From an uncultured Oceanobacillus sp. (GTDB lineage: Bacteria; Bacillota; Bacilli; Bacillales; Amphibacillaceae): a DNA stretch of 11,430 nucleotides. Under the pieces are notes generated by a model that saw only the letters and a list, made by a program, of their open reading frames with translations, did no database searches and was not told the DNA's origin. This document shows, piece by piece, positions 1 to 6,764 of the stretch (within the stretch, counting starts at the first letter, position 1; each line of letters starts with the position of its first letter). The stretch is from NCBI GenBank assembly GCA_938004015.1, contig CALKWU010000111.1:1-11430 (forward strand). Reading direction: 5' to 3'. Both the position numbers and the translations under genes were made by a program.

Positions 1-233
1 ACTGCTTCTTCATCGGTTGCTTCATCAACTGAATCCTCCACTGATCCCTCCTCAGACTCTGAAGAATCGGAATCCAGTTCCACTTTTTCAGTGGCTTCCG
101 AAGGTTCCGGCTCGTCCTCGTCCGCTTCACTATCTGCCTGCGCCAACACGGACAGCGGTGTCAGAAAGAGCGATAACGCCAGAACCAGTGCTGAAAACCC
201 ACTGAAACGTCGCGTGAAACTTTTTCTCTTCAC
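1..233 (-). CDS. Secreted acidic protein of unknown function (N-terminal part only)
   Basis: The gene runs off the left edge of the window, so only about 77 codons are visible. It starts with GTG at 233, behind a good GGGAGGA ribosome-binding site. The first residues are basic (MKRKSFTRRF), followed by a hydrophobic stretch (about residues 12-30) and an AQA-like signal peptidase I site near residue 33. This is a classical Sec signal peptide. The mature protein begins with a very acidic, Ser/Glu/Asp-rich low-complexity segment (DEDEPEPSE, then SDSSESEEGS), probably a flexible linker ahead of a domain outside the window. The function cannot be named. It is transcribed away from ytvI and has its own promoter at 283-310. 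Confidence 0.75.
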   Translation of the reverse strand, partial: MKRKSFTRRFSGFSALVLALSLFLTPLSVLAQADSEADEDEPEPSEATEKVELDSDSSESEEGSVEDSVDEATDEEA

Positions 234-282
234 GGCAATTCCTCCCTCATTTAATTATTTGGCTTGTTTTACAGCCATTTAC

Positions 283-310
283 ATAGTAACGTAACATTTT
301 GTAAAGTCAA
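283..310 (-). promoter_or_regulatory. SigA-type promoter of the secreted-protein gene
   Basis: Read on the minus strand, TTGACT (310-305) is followed after 16 bases by TACTAT (288-283). Both boxes are close to the TTGACA and TATAAT consensus. The predicted start of transcription is about 40 bases upstream of the GTG codon at 233. The inference rests on motif match and position only. Confidence 0.6.
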
Positions 311-650
311 TATATTCCGGCAAAAACAGGGATAACGTAGCATTTCACTCGGAACACTAATTAAGTCGAATGTCAGAGAAAATCGGAAGTTCAACAAATC
401 ATCATTCAAATTGAGTAGTTCGTTCGCATGACGTATTTGTTAAAAAAATTGGATTTCAGCAGAAACTAATAATTATTTTCAGTTTCGTAACCTTTGTTTC
501 ATTTTGATTACTTGGCAAAAAATTTTCCTATTAGAATAAAGTATCTGTTTTTTATCCGACATGATAGAATAATGGCAGAAGAGTAACATCGATAATGACA
601 AAACCAACATCACGGGTATATTCAATTCAAGAAATGTTTTCGCAAATTAT
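311..650. other. AT-rich intergenic region without recognisable genes
   Basis: This stretch lies between two divergent genes (minus-strand secreted protein, plus-strand ytvI). No ORF with a ribosome-binding site and no RNA gene was recognised. A modest dyad with GAAACT/AGTTTC arms around an AT-rich centre is visible near 463-485. No convincing promoter for ytvI could be placed: several TTG-like and TA-rich boxes occur, but none at good spacing. Confidence 0.5.
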
Positions 651-665
651 GAGGAGTGTCCCAAG

Positions 666-1802
666 ATGAATCATCCAATTATACAAATCATTTTTCGAAT
701 TCTATTCATTTTATTTCTTATCGCACTAGGCTTGTTTCTGCTTTACCACTTTTTACGGTTGACTTATCCCTTTCTTATTGCTGCGTTACTAGCCTTTTTG
801 ATTCAACCGCTCATCAAATTGTTTGTGAAATATCTGCGTTTTCCACGTTCAATCGCCGTTCTCGTAAGTATTCTTATTTTTATCGGACTCATCGGTGGAC
901 TGTTGACGTTTCTCGTGAAAAAATTGATCGACGGGATCCTTTATTTATCTGAATTTATCCCAAAACAAATTGAAGTCATTTCCGTCCATACACAAAATCT
1001 GTTCAATGAATATATTTTACCTTTATGGGATCAAGGAATTGGCTTGCTTGACGATTTGGAACCATCACAACAGCAAGCACTTCAGGAAGGGATATTGATG
1101 ATCGGCAATAATCTTGCATCCCTTCTGGGGAATGTCGGACAAGCGATCGCCAATTGGATTTCATCACTTATCGGGGCACTTCCTATCACGGTTACAGTAA
1201 TCATTTTTTCTATATTGGCAGTCTATTTCATCAGTAAAGATTTCAATAAATATGCTGAAATTTACAGAGAAAAGCTCCCATTGATTTTCCAGAAGAAAAC
1301 ATTAGATGTGATAAGGGATCTACGAAAAAAAATATTTGGCTTTTTAAAATCACAAATCATTTTAATGCTTCTTACTGCATTTGTCGGGTTGATCGGGCTG
1401 GTCATCCTTCAGGTCGAACATGCATCCACGATAGCTCTCATTCTCGGTTTACTTGATTTGTTGCCGTATTTTGGCCCGGGTTTGATTTTGATTCCATGGA
1501 GCATTTACAGCTTTCTCACGGGTGATTTATTTATGGGATTCGGACAGCTGATCCTCTATACATCCACCGTTGTCGTCCGGCAATTTGCTGAGCCGAAAGT
1601 ATTATCGACGAGCATGAAACTGAATCCACTCGCCATTCTCGTATCCCTCTTTGCCGGTTTGCAACTTTTCGGCTTGATTGGACTCGTCATCGGACCGATA
1701 TCCCTTGTCCTTTTGATTTCTTTATATGATGCGGAAGTCTTTAAGGGCTTGTGGGGGTTTATAAAAGACGGTGCAGTGACGGAAAAACAAGCAGGGAAGT
1801 GA
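666..1802 (+). CDS. ytvI: AI-2E family transporter, YtvI type
   Basis: This 378-residue polytopic membrane protein belongs to the AI-2E/UPF0118 (PF01594) family. Hydrophobic segments lie near residues 9-50 and 63-85, with a cluster from about 170 to the end. A more polar region with amphipathic helices (about 88-165) separates the first segments from the rest, the usual family layout. The motif LLDLLPYFGPGLILIPW and the C-terminal GLIGLVIGPI run are typical of the Bacillus sporulation membrane protein YtvI, which is also about 370 residues. ATG at 666 is preceded by GAGGAG at 651-656. Family members are putative exporters, and some are linked to Na+/H+ antiport or autoinducer-2. No substrate can be inferred here. 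The gene converges on the SDR gene, with repeat R1 between them. The YtvI name rests on remembered similarity. Confidence 0.85.
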   Translation: MNHPIIQIIFRILFILFLIALGLFLLYHFLRLTYPFLIAALLAFLIQPLIKLFVKYLRFPRSIAVLVSILIFIGLIGGLLTFLVKKLIDGILYLSEFIPKQIEVISVHTQNLFNEYILPLWDQGIGLLDDLEPSQQQALQEGILMIGNNLASLLGNVGQAIANWISSLIGALPITVTVIIFSILAVYFISKDFNKYAEIYREKLPLIFQKKTLDVIRDLRKKIFGFLKSQIILMLLTAFVGLIGLVILQVEHASTIALILGLLDLLPYFGPGLILIPWSIYSFLTGDLFMGFGQLILYTSTVVVRQFAEPKVLSTSMKLNPLAILVSLFAGLQLFGLIGLVIGPISLVLLISLYDAEVFKGLWGFIKDGAVTEKQAGK

Positions 1803-1847
1803 TTCGATATAAATATACGGAAATGGATCACGGCTTGCGAAAAATGA

Positions 1848-1869
1848 CGATATTTCCCGGGAAATATCG
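1848..1869. repeat. Perfect 22-bp palindrome downstream of ytvI
   Basis: The half-site CGATATTTCCC is followed directly by its exact reverse complement. It lies 45 bases after the ytvI stop and just before repeat R1. There is no T-run on either side, so it is not a standard intrinsic terminator. A related 9-mer, CGATATTTC, also sits beside repeat R2 (2770-2778), so it may be part of the flank carried by the repeat family. Confidence 0.7.
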
Positions 1870-1870
1870 A

Positions 1871-1942
1871 AATGGGACGAAACGGGGCAGTCCCCACCAG
1901 GCCCAATTGGGTCAAGTGGGGACTGTCCCTGTTTGTCCCATT
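1871..1942. repeat. REPIN-like inverted pair R1 (two palindromic units)
   Basis: Two copies of a roughly 33-bp unit face each other and meet at CCCAATTGGG. Each unit has an outer TGGGNC...TCCCA pair and a core of the type GGGGACTGTCCC. The two halves are complementary over most of their length (AATGGGAC at the left edge, GTCCCATT at the right), so the whole element can fold as one long hairpin or two small ones. It lies between the convergent ytvI and SDR genes, and its right edge is one base from the SDR stop codon. The same unit recurs at R2, R3 and R4. Confidence 0.85.
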
Positions 1943-1943
1943 G

Positions 1944-2735
1944 TTATAGAGCTTTCACTAGGCCGCCATCGACGACTAAAGTTTGGCCGGTGACATAGGT
2001 GTTTGCGAAAGAGGCAAGAAAGACGACGACCTTTGCAAATTCTTCCGGCTCACCGTATCGTCCGATCGGAATCAATTTTTCCGACTGGTTGCGAAGTTCA
2101 TCATAGCTGATTCCCTTAGCCTTCGCTTGGATTTCATCGAGTTGCTTCACACGGTCTGTCGCAATCCGCCCTGGACCAATCGTATTGATCAAAATATTTT
2201 CTTTAGCCAACTCTTGGGAAAGGCTTTTCGATAGTCCGACGATTCCCGCTCGAAACGTATTCGACAAAATCAAATGATCCAACGATTGTTTGATGGAGGA
2301 TGAAGCGATGTTGACGATTCTTCCAGCGCCAGCCTTCCGCATCGAAGGCAACACTTCCCGGATAAAACGGACATAACTCAATAAATTCAACTCAAACGCT
2401 GCCTGCCAGTCGTCATCGGAAAAATCATCGAACGTTCCAGCAGAAGGCCCACCGGCATTGTTGATGAGCACATCGACTTTTCCGTTCCATTCCATGGCAC
2501 GATTCACGAGGTTTTTGATTTGCTCTGCATCCGTCACATCGCAAACTTCATAACGGACGTGTTCATTTCCGGTTTTTTCGATAATTTCCTCTGCCGCTTT
2601 CTTTAAATCATTCGCTGTTCGACTTGCCAAGTATACATGGGCTCCTTCTTGTGCAAACCCTAAAGCAATCGCCTTTCCCAACCCCTTACTGCTCGCAGCA
2701 ACAATGACAGACTTCCCTTTCAAACCAAGTTCCAT
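1944..2735 (-). CDS. Atypical short-chain dehydrogenase/reductase (BKR-like SDR)
   Basis: This 263-residue Rossmann-fold protein starts at ATG 2735, with a strong AGGAGGGG site at 2748-2741. Upstream in-frame codons to 2762 would place that site inside the gene and are rejected. SDR features in order: AASSKGLGKAIA (residues 13-24, replacing TGxxxGxG), CDVTD (65-69), NNAGG (92-96), VNIASSS (141-147), IGPGRIATD (186-194) and VTGQTLVVDGG (248-258). The YxxxK pair is not standard. Aligning RAGIVGLSKSL with the usual KAAxxGLxKSL puts Ser158 at the Tyr position and Arg162 at the Lys position. This fits the BKR-like SDR subgroup known to lack a perfect tetrad. Classical SDR catalysis is therefore doubtful and no substrate is assigned. 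It is the last gene of the minus-strand cluster, with repeat R2 upstream and R1 at its stop. Confidence 0.85.
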   Translation of the reverse strand: MELGLKGKSVIVAASSKGLGKAIALGFAQEGAHVYLASRTANDLKKAAEEIIEKTGNEHVRYEVCDVTDAEQIKNLVNRAMEWNGKVDVLINNAGGPSAGTFDDFSDDDWQAAFELNLLSYVRFIREVLPSMRKAGAGRIVNIASSSIKQSLDHLILSNTFRAGIVGLSKSLSQELAKENILINTIGPGRIATDRVKQLDEIQAKAKGISYDELRNQSEKLIPIGRYGEPEEFAKVVVFLASFANTYVTGQTLVVDGGLVKAL

Positions 2736-2778
2736 ATCATCCCCTCCTCTTTCGTTATCCATAATATTCCGATATTTC

Positions 2779-2846
2779 GGGACAAAAAGGGACAGTCCCT
2801 AAATGTCCCACTGGGTCAAAACGGGACAGACCCTGTTTGACCCAGT
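2779..2846. repeat. REPIN-like inverted pair R2 between the FAH and SDR genes
   Basis: The left unit has nested GGGAC/GTCCC arms around GGGACAGTCCC. The right unit has arms ACTGGGTCAAAACGGG and CCCTGTTTGACCCAGT, complementary except for two positions. The two units are inverted relative to each other and join at CCCACTGGG. The right edge (2846) is the last base of the FAH stop codon, so the element abuts the gene with no gap. It ends about 30 bases before the SDR ribosome-binding site, so it lies inside the likely FAH-SDR transcript. Confidence 0.85.
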
Positions 2847-3469
2847 CATCCCATTTTGACTTTAAAGCGTCCTTTTTCTTCTTTTCCCCATTGTAATATG
2901 TAAGTCTCCCCGTCGGCAATTGGCCCGACCCCTTCTGGAGTACCGGTGAATACAATATCTCCTTTTCTCAGACCGATCTCCCTATGGATATATTCCAACA
3001 ACGTTTGAAAATCGAAAATGACATTTTTGATATTGCCTTGTTGCACAACTACTTCATTTTTCAGCAAAGTAAAGTCGTCGTCCATGCAAGCTTCAACACC
3101 AGGAAAACCCCAAAATCCAGTCACGACGGCACTGTTGCGGAAGCCTTTTGCGAGGAGCCAAGGATGGCCTTTTTTCTTCAATTCCGTCTGCACATCCCGC
3201 AGTGTGAAATCGACTCCCACCGCCATTTTCGTTACGACATCATCCACTGTGAATTCCTCTGTCACATCATTTCCTATATATAATACAATTTCCAATTCAT
3301 GATGCACTTCCCCCCGTTCCCCGGGAAAAACGAGCTCCCGACCATCCGCATACGCTAACGCACTTGTCGGCTTGCTAAAAACGAGCGGCTTTTCCGGAAC
3401 TTCATTGCCCAATTCCAACACATGCTTTTTATAATTCCTGCCAATACAGTAAATATTGTTAATTTCCAA
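2846..3469 (-). CDS. Fumarylacetoacetate hydrolase (FAH) family protein
   Basis: This 207-residue single-domain FAH-fold protein is the short form typical of acylpyruvate hydrolases and related oxaloacetate decarboxylases or tautomerases. Visible motifs are YCIGRNYKKH (7-16), KPTSAL (33-38), HHELEIVLYIG (56-66) with the metal-binding Glu58 and Glu60, AVGVDFTLRDVQ (83-94) with the third acidic ligand Asp87, LAKGF (106-110), and the closing GDIVFTGTPEGVGPI (170-184). The start is TTG at 3469, given by AGGAGGGG at 3482-3475; there is no better ATG. Known members cleave or decarboxylate small 2,4-dioxo acids using Mg2+ or Mn2+. The substrate here is unknown. It follows the ThiZ-like gene by 81 bases on the same strand, and repeat R2 begins at its stop codon. 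Confidence 0.88.
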   Translation of the reverse strand: MEINNIYCIGRNYKKHVLELGNEVPEKPLVFSKPTSALAYADGRELVFPGERGEVHHELEIVLYIGNDVTEEFTVDDVVTKMAVGVDFTLRDVQTELKKKGHPWLLAKGFRNSAVVTGFWGFPGVEACMDDDFTLLKNEVVVQQGNIKNVIFDFQTLLEYIHREIGLRKGDIVFTGTPEGVGPIADGETYILQWGKEEKGRFKVKMG

Positions 3470-3550
3470 TAAAACCCCTCCTGTTTGTCAATTTTACCTC
3501 ATCTTATCCCAAACTTCCGCACCCGTCACCAGCTAGGGCAGGGCACTCGT

Positions 3551-4297
3551 CTACTTTTTCCAAGCTTCCCCGACCAACCGTCCGTAAATTTTTCTTTTCC
3601 ATTGGAAAAACTCATCCGTCAGAAGCAGTTCCTCCTTCCTTGGTCGGGAAAACGGCACAGTGAACTCAGCCTTGATCGATGTCGGCCGTTCGGAAAACAC
3701 GATGATGCGATCCGATAAAAACAGTGCTTCTTCTATATTATGGGTGATGAAAAGAATCGACTTTTTGTGTTCCGACCAAATGGAAAGCAACCATTTTTGC
3801 ATATCAAGTCGGGTGAACTCATCCAAAGCGGAAAATGGCTCATCCAATAAAATTAACGATTGCGGACTCATGACACTGCGGATGAAGGAAACCCGTTGCT
3901 TCATCCCGCCGGACAATTCATGGGGATAAGCATCTTCAAATCCTGCAAGTCCCGCCCGCTCGACCATTTTCTTCGCTTCCTCCACATCCGCTTTTCCGGA
4001 AATCTCCTGCCCCAACATGACATTTCCGAGCACTGTCCGCCACGGCAATAACGAAGCCGATTGAGGCGTATAACTGATGTGCCCGTTTTTTCCTGTAATA
4101 TCTTTTCCATTCAAATGGATGGAGCCTGCTGATGGAAGCATAATGCCGCCGATGATTTGAAACAACGTGCTTTTTCCGCTGCCCGACGGTCCTAAAATCG
4201 AAACGAACTCGCCATCATCGATTGTAAAAGATATATCATCCAATACTTCGTTTGTCCCGAACTGTTTGAATAGATTGCGGATCTCAAGTTGATTCAT
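3551..4297 (-). CDS. thiZ: ThiZ-like ABC transporter ATP-binding protein (NitT/TauT type)
   Basis: This 248-residue cytoplasmic ATPase energises the adjacent permease. It has Walker A GPSGSGKS (36-43), Q-loop Gln79 in YTPQS, signature LSGGMKQR (128-135), Walker B LILLDEP (148-154) and H-loop His186 in ITHNIEE. The sequence is of the NitT/TauT/SsuB class. ATG at 4297 has AAGGA seven bases upstream; a GTG at 4303 is possible but sits too close to that site. The first codons overlap the end of the permease gene by 14 bases, which indicates translational coupling. The thiamine role comes from context: the TPP riboswitch, the ThiY-like lipoprotein and the thiamine-binding protein in the same operon. 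The ATPase sequence alone would not distinguish thiamine precursors from taurine or nitrate. Confidence 0.85.
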   Translation of the reverse strand: MNQLEIRNLFKQFGTNEVLDDISFTIDDGEFVSILGPSGSGKSTLFQIIGGIMLPSAGSIHLNGKDITGKNGHISYTPQSASLLPWRTVLGNVMLGQEISGKADVEEAKKMVERAGLAGFEDAYPHELSGGMKQRVSFIRSVMSPQSLILLDEPFSALDEFTRLDMQKWLLSIWSEHKKSILFITHNIEEALFLSDRIIVFSERPTSIKAEFTVPFSRPRKEELLLTDEFFQWKRKIYGRLVGEAWKK

Positions 4298-5060
4298 AGG
4301 CACTTCCTTCTCCCTTAGGCTTCCATTTGATCAGTTGTTTTTCCAAAACTAGAATAAGAGCAAAAAACAAAAGGCTCAAGATGACAATAAGAATAATTGC
4401 GACAAAAACCCGCTCCGTCCGGAAAGATGAAGAAGCGAGGGTCATGTATACGCCAATCCCTTCGCTGGCTCCGAGCCATTCCGAAATGACGGCACCCATC
4501 ACGCTGTACGTCGCGGAAATTTTCAAACCTGAAAACAAATTCGGCAATGCATACGGCCATTCCAACTTCCGGAAAATTTGCCCTTTGCTGGCCCCGGCCA
4601 TTTGCATGTAGTGCAGCATGTCACGATCCGTTTGCCGAAATCCGTCAAGCAACGAGATTGTAATCGGGAAAAAACAAACAAGCGTAATGACAATAATTTT
4701 CGGAAGGATGCCGAAGCCGAACCAGACGACAAGCAATGGAGCAAGCACGATGATAGGGATGTTTTGGGAAATGATGAGTAACGGATAAAAAGCTTCGCGT
4801 AAGAATGGTATCAAGTGAAGAGTGACCGCCACGATAATTCCGACCGTCGTTCCAATTAAAAATCCGAGGACGATGAGGCGGATTGTCGCCAACAAATGTC
4901 CGCCCACATCTGTCCATCCTGAGATGAACTCCGCAATGATCTCCGTCGGTGCAGGCAACAGCCATGCCGGGATGTCCAACAGCCGGCAACTCATTTCCCA
5001 AATGACGAGGAGAAGGATGAGGACCGCAAACGGCCGCCATCCTTGCAATACTGCTTTCAT
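4284..5060 (-). CDS. thiX: ThiX-like ABC transporter permease
   Basis: This 258-residue inner-membrane permease is of the BPD_transp_1 fold. Hydrophobic segments are near residues 10-27, 60-85, 93-113, 121-138, 184-198 and 218-240. The cytoplasmic EAA loop, which docks on the ATPase, is MAGASKGQIFRKLEWPYALP (154-173). The C-terminal half contains SEWLGASEGIGVYM, characteristic of NitT/TauT/ThiX permeases. ATG at 5060 overlaps the TGA of the preceding gene as TGATG, so translation is coupled. A TTG one codon upstream is also open but less likely. With ThiY- and ThiZ-like partners it should import a thiamine precursor such as a formylaminopyrimidine, or thiamine itself. The exact ligand is inferred, not shown. 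Confidence 0.85.
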   Translation of the reverse strand: MKAVLQGWRPFAVLILLLVIWEMSCRLLDIPAWLLPAPTEIIAEFISGWTDVGGHLLATIRLIVLGFLIGTTVGIIVAVTLHLIPFLREAFYPLLIISQNIPIIVLAPLLVVWFGFGILPKIIVITLVCFFPITISLLDGFRQTDRDMLHYMQMAGASKGQIFRKLEWPYALPNLFSGLKISATYSVMGAVISEWLGASEGIGVYMTLASSSFRTERVFVAIILIVILSLLFFALILVLEKQLIKWKPKGEGSAYEST

Positions 5061-5350
5061 CAACGATATTTCTCCGTTAATTCGTCCATGCTTGCCCCGT
5101 CCGGTTTATAAAAAATTTTCACTTGGGAAATGACGCTCGGACAACCTTTTTCCGCCATTTTCTCATTCATTTTTTCCACAATATTGAGAAGTTTGGACAG
5201 GTCACCTTCCATCGTCGTTTCCAATGGATGCACTTCATATTTCACACCCGAAGTTTCGATGACGGAAATCGCCTCGTCCACATATGGAATCGTATCTTCC
5301 CCATCTTTTGTTTTCGGGATGATTTGGATGCTCACTAATGCGTTCGCCAT
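5060..5350 (-). CDS. MTH1187/YkoF-family thiamine-binding protein
   Basis: This small 96-residue protein is of the PF01910 (DUF77, thiamine-binding) family. Hallmarks are the opening ALVSIQIIPK (4-13), YVDEAISVIETSGVKYEVHPLETTMEGD (about 23-50) and the C-terminal SQVKIFYKPDG. The length fits the single-domain form with a ferredoxin-like fold; YkoF of B. subtilis carries two such domains. There is no signal peptide, so it should act in the cytoplasm. Related proteins bind thiamine or hydroxymethylpyrimidine. ATG at 5350 follows a strong AAGGAGGA site. Its TGA overlaps the permease ATG by one base. A gap of 183 bases separates it from thiY; no terminator was seen there, so transcription from the riboswitch leader probably continues through. 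Confidence 0.85.
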   Translation of the reverse strand: MANALVSIQIIPKTKDGEDTIPYVDEAISVIETSGVKYEVHPLETTMEGDLSKLLNIVEKMNEKMAEKGCPSVISQVKIFYKPDGASMDELTEKYR

Positions 5351-5533
5351 GATGTTTCCTCCTTTTTCGATTCGAGATGATTGTATCCTGCATTCAGATG
5401 ATTTTATGCTAGGAAAAGTATTGGCCGTTATATTTTCTGTCTACCCGAGTTCGTGAATATGGATGCTCGATAAAAATTCGGGTTACCGTTCAAAACGATT
5501 GAAATGCTCACTAAACAACCGTTTCTGTTCAAC
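5351..5533. other. Intergenic gap within the thiamine operon
   Basis: This gap separates the ThiY-like gene from the small thiamine-binding protein gene. No ORF with a ribosome-binding site, intrinsic terminator, repeat unit or second TPP aptamer is visible. A TATAAC-like box occurs on the minus strand near 5429-5434, but without a matching -35 box. An internal promoter or processing site is possible but unsupported. Confidence 0.4.
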
Positions 5534-6529
5534 TCACTCCGGCAAAAATTCATTCGTGAATGCACGTTCAGCGTCGAGTTCTTCTTCCAATAGCCCATTT
5601 TCATACATCCAGTCTGCGTAGTTTTCCCATACTTCCAATTTTTGCTCGCCCCAGCGTGGCGCATCATCCTGATATTTCGGCGCCAACCATTCTTGACTGG
5701 CTTTCACAAGCTCCGGATCCAAATCCGGTACCGCTTCTATCAATATTCCTGCGGCTTCTTCCGGATTTTCAATAGCGAATTCGTACCCTTTCGTCACGGC
5801 ACGTAAAAATTGTTCAATCGTTTCCGGATGTTCCTCGATCATCGTTTCATTTGTCGTCAAAACTGGTGTATAATAATCGAGTTTTTCACTGTAATCCGTC
5901 AAGTAGACGATATTGATTTCTTCTCCTCGCAGCTCGGCTTCCACACCGGTCCAGCCATAGTAAATCCACGCAAAGTCAATGCCTTGATGCATCGCAGTGA
6001 AAAAATCCGTATCCCCGATATTGACGATTTCCACTTCATTGACATCCGCATTTTCCTGCTGCATGAGGGAATCGATGACCGCTTTTTCCAACGGTGCTCC
6101 CCAGCCACCATAACTTTTTCCTTCAAAATCTTTCGGAGACGTAATATCTTTTTCTTTTAACGACGCAAATCCAGATGTGTTATGCTGAATGACAGCTGCG
6201 ATGGATACAATTGGAACACCTTGAATCCGCGCTTCCGTCACACCTTCCTGATAACCGACACCGAAATCCGCATTTCCGGAGGCAACCATTTGGTCCGCCC
6301 CGGCTTCACCCGGCATCAAAATTTCCACGTTCAAACCTTCTTCGGCAAAGTATCCATTGTCCCTTGCGACATAAAGACCTGTATGATTCGTGTTTGGCGT
6401 CCAATCCAACACGACGGTGATGTCTTTTTCATCCATGGTCCCGTCTCCTGTCCCGTTTTCACTCTCATCGTTGCCGCATGCACTGAGCAAAAGAACGAGC
6501 ATGCTGAATACTGCTAAAAATTTTCTCAT
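5534..6529 (-). CDS. thiY: ThiY-like substrate-binding lipoprotein (NMT1/THI5-like)
   Basis: This 331-residue extracellular lipoprotein is the ligand-binding part of the ABC importer. MRKFLAVFSMLVLLLSAC is a signal peptide with lipobox LSAC; Cys18 would be lipidated and is followed by an Asp/Glu/Gly linker (about 19-35). The NMT1-like domain (PF09084) starts at VVLDWTPNTNHTGLYVA, the signature of pyrimidine-binding ThiY/THI5-like proteins. Further motifs are MVASGNADFGVGY (81-93) and YGGWGAPLEK (140-149). ATG 6529 follows GGAGGG with six bases of spacing; the frame is open further upstream to 6598 but has no site there. It is the first gene after the TPP riboswitch, so expression should fall when TPP is abundant. 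The likely ligand is an aminopyrimidine thiamine precursor; thiamine itself is an alternative. Confidence 0.9.
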   Translation of the reverse strand: MRKFLAVFSMLVLLLSACGNDESENGTGDGTMDEKDITVVLDWTPNTNHTGLYVARDNGYFAEEGLNVEILMPGEAGADQMVASGNADFGVGYQEGVTEARIQGVPIVSIAAVIQHNTSGFASLKEKDITSPKDFEGKSYGGWGAPLEKAVIDSLMQQENADVNEVEIVNIGDTDFFTAMHQGIDFAWIYYGWTGVEAELRGEEINIVYLTDYSEKLDYYTPVLTTNETMIEEHPETIEQFLRAVTKGYEFAIENPEEAAGILIEAVPDLDPELVKASQEWLAPKYQDDAPRWGEQKLEVWENYADWMYENGLLEEELDAERAFTNEFLPE

Positions 6530-6613
6530 GATGTACCCTCCATTTTTTATTTGCAGGGTGAACCTGGTGTAATTATAGGTTGGTTGTTTTGTCGACACTT
6601 ATGTGTTTACCCT

Positions 6614-6643
6614 AAAAGAAAAACCCCAGGCATAGGCCTAGGG
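6614..6643 (-). terminator. Riboswitch-controlled intrinsic terminator
   Basis: On the minus strand, CCCTAGGC (6643-6636) pairs with GCCTGGGG (6631-6624), with one G-U pair and a four-base loop. It is followed at once by TTTTTCTTTT. The hairpin lies between the TPP aptamer and thiY. Its 5' arm is also used by the antiterminator helix, so it should form only when TPP holds the aptamer closed. Confidence 0.85.
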
Positions 6644-6673
6644 ACATACGTGTATCGTGATTGTATGTTCCCT
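6640..6673 (-). promoter_or_regulatory. Antiterminator helix of the TPP riboswitch
   Basis: The 3' end of the aptamer, AGGGAACATAC (6673-6663), can pair with GTATGTCCCT (6649-6640) with one unpaired A. This pairing uses the conserved aptamer AGGGA and captures the first bases of the terminator's 5' arm. The two folds are therefore mutually exclusive. The reading is a prediction from base pairing, in keeping with the known logic of TPP terminator switches in Firmicutes. Confidence 0.75.
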
Positions 6674-6755
6674 ACGCTGGTCTTAGCCAGATCAGGTTCA
6701 AAGAGTCAGCATCTTACGGACGCTATCTCAACCAGCAACACTGGTTCCCCTACAT
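6665..6755 (-). promoter_or_regulatory. TPP riboswitch aptamer (THI box)
   Basis: The minus strand carries the conserved THI-box segments in order: AGGGGAACC at the 5' side, the TGAGA element (6730-6726), CTTTGAACCTGATCTGG (about 6702-6686), then CTGG-CTAAGA-CCAG and GCGTAGGGA at the 3' end. A short P1 helix can close with ATGT (6755-6752) and ACAT (6668-6665). Binding of thiamine pyrophosphate stabilises this fold and releases the downstream terminator, switching off the operon. It is a transcriptional OFF switch, starting only a few bases after the predicted transcription start. Confidence 0.95.
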
Positions 6756-6764
6756 TTACCATCC

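Noticed and set aside
463..485. AT-rich dyad (GAAACT/AGTTTC) upstream of ytvI
   Set aside because: Short arms in an AT-rich region, no T-run and no second copy; not distinguishable from chance.
1751..1993. Plus-strand ORF of 80 codons ending in the repeat (contains GTVPVCPI)
   Set aside because: It overlaps the ytvI end, has no ribosome-binding site, and its sequence is the translation of repeat R1 plus antisense SDR.
2755..2955. Minus-strand ORF of 66 codons across repeat R2
   Set aside because: It overlaps the FAH gene in another frame and is largely translated repeat; no start signal.
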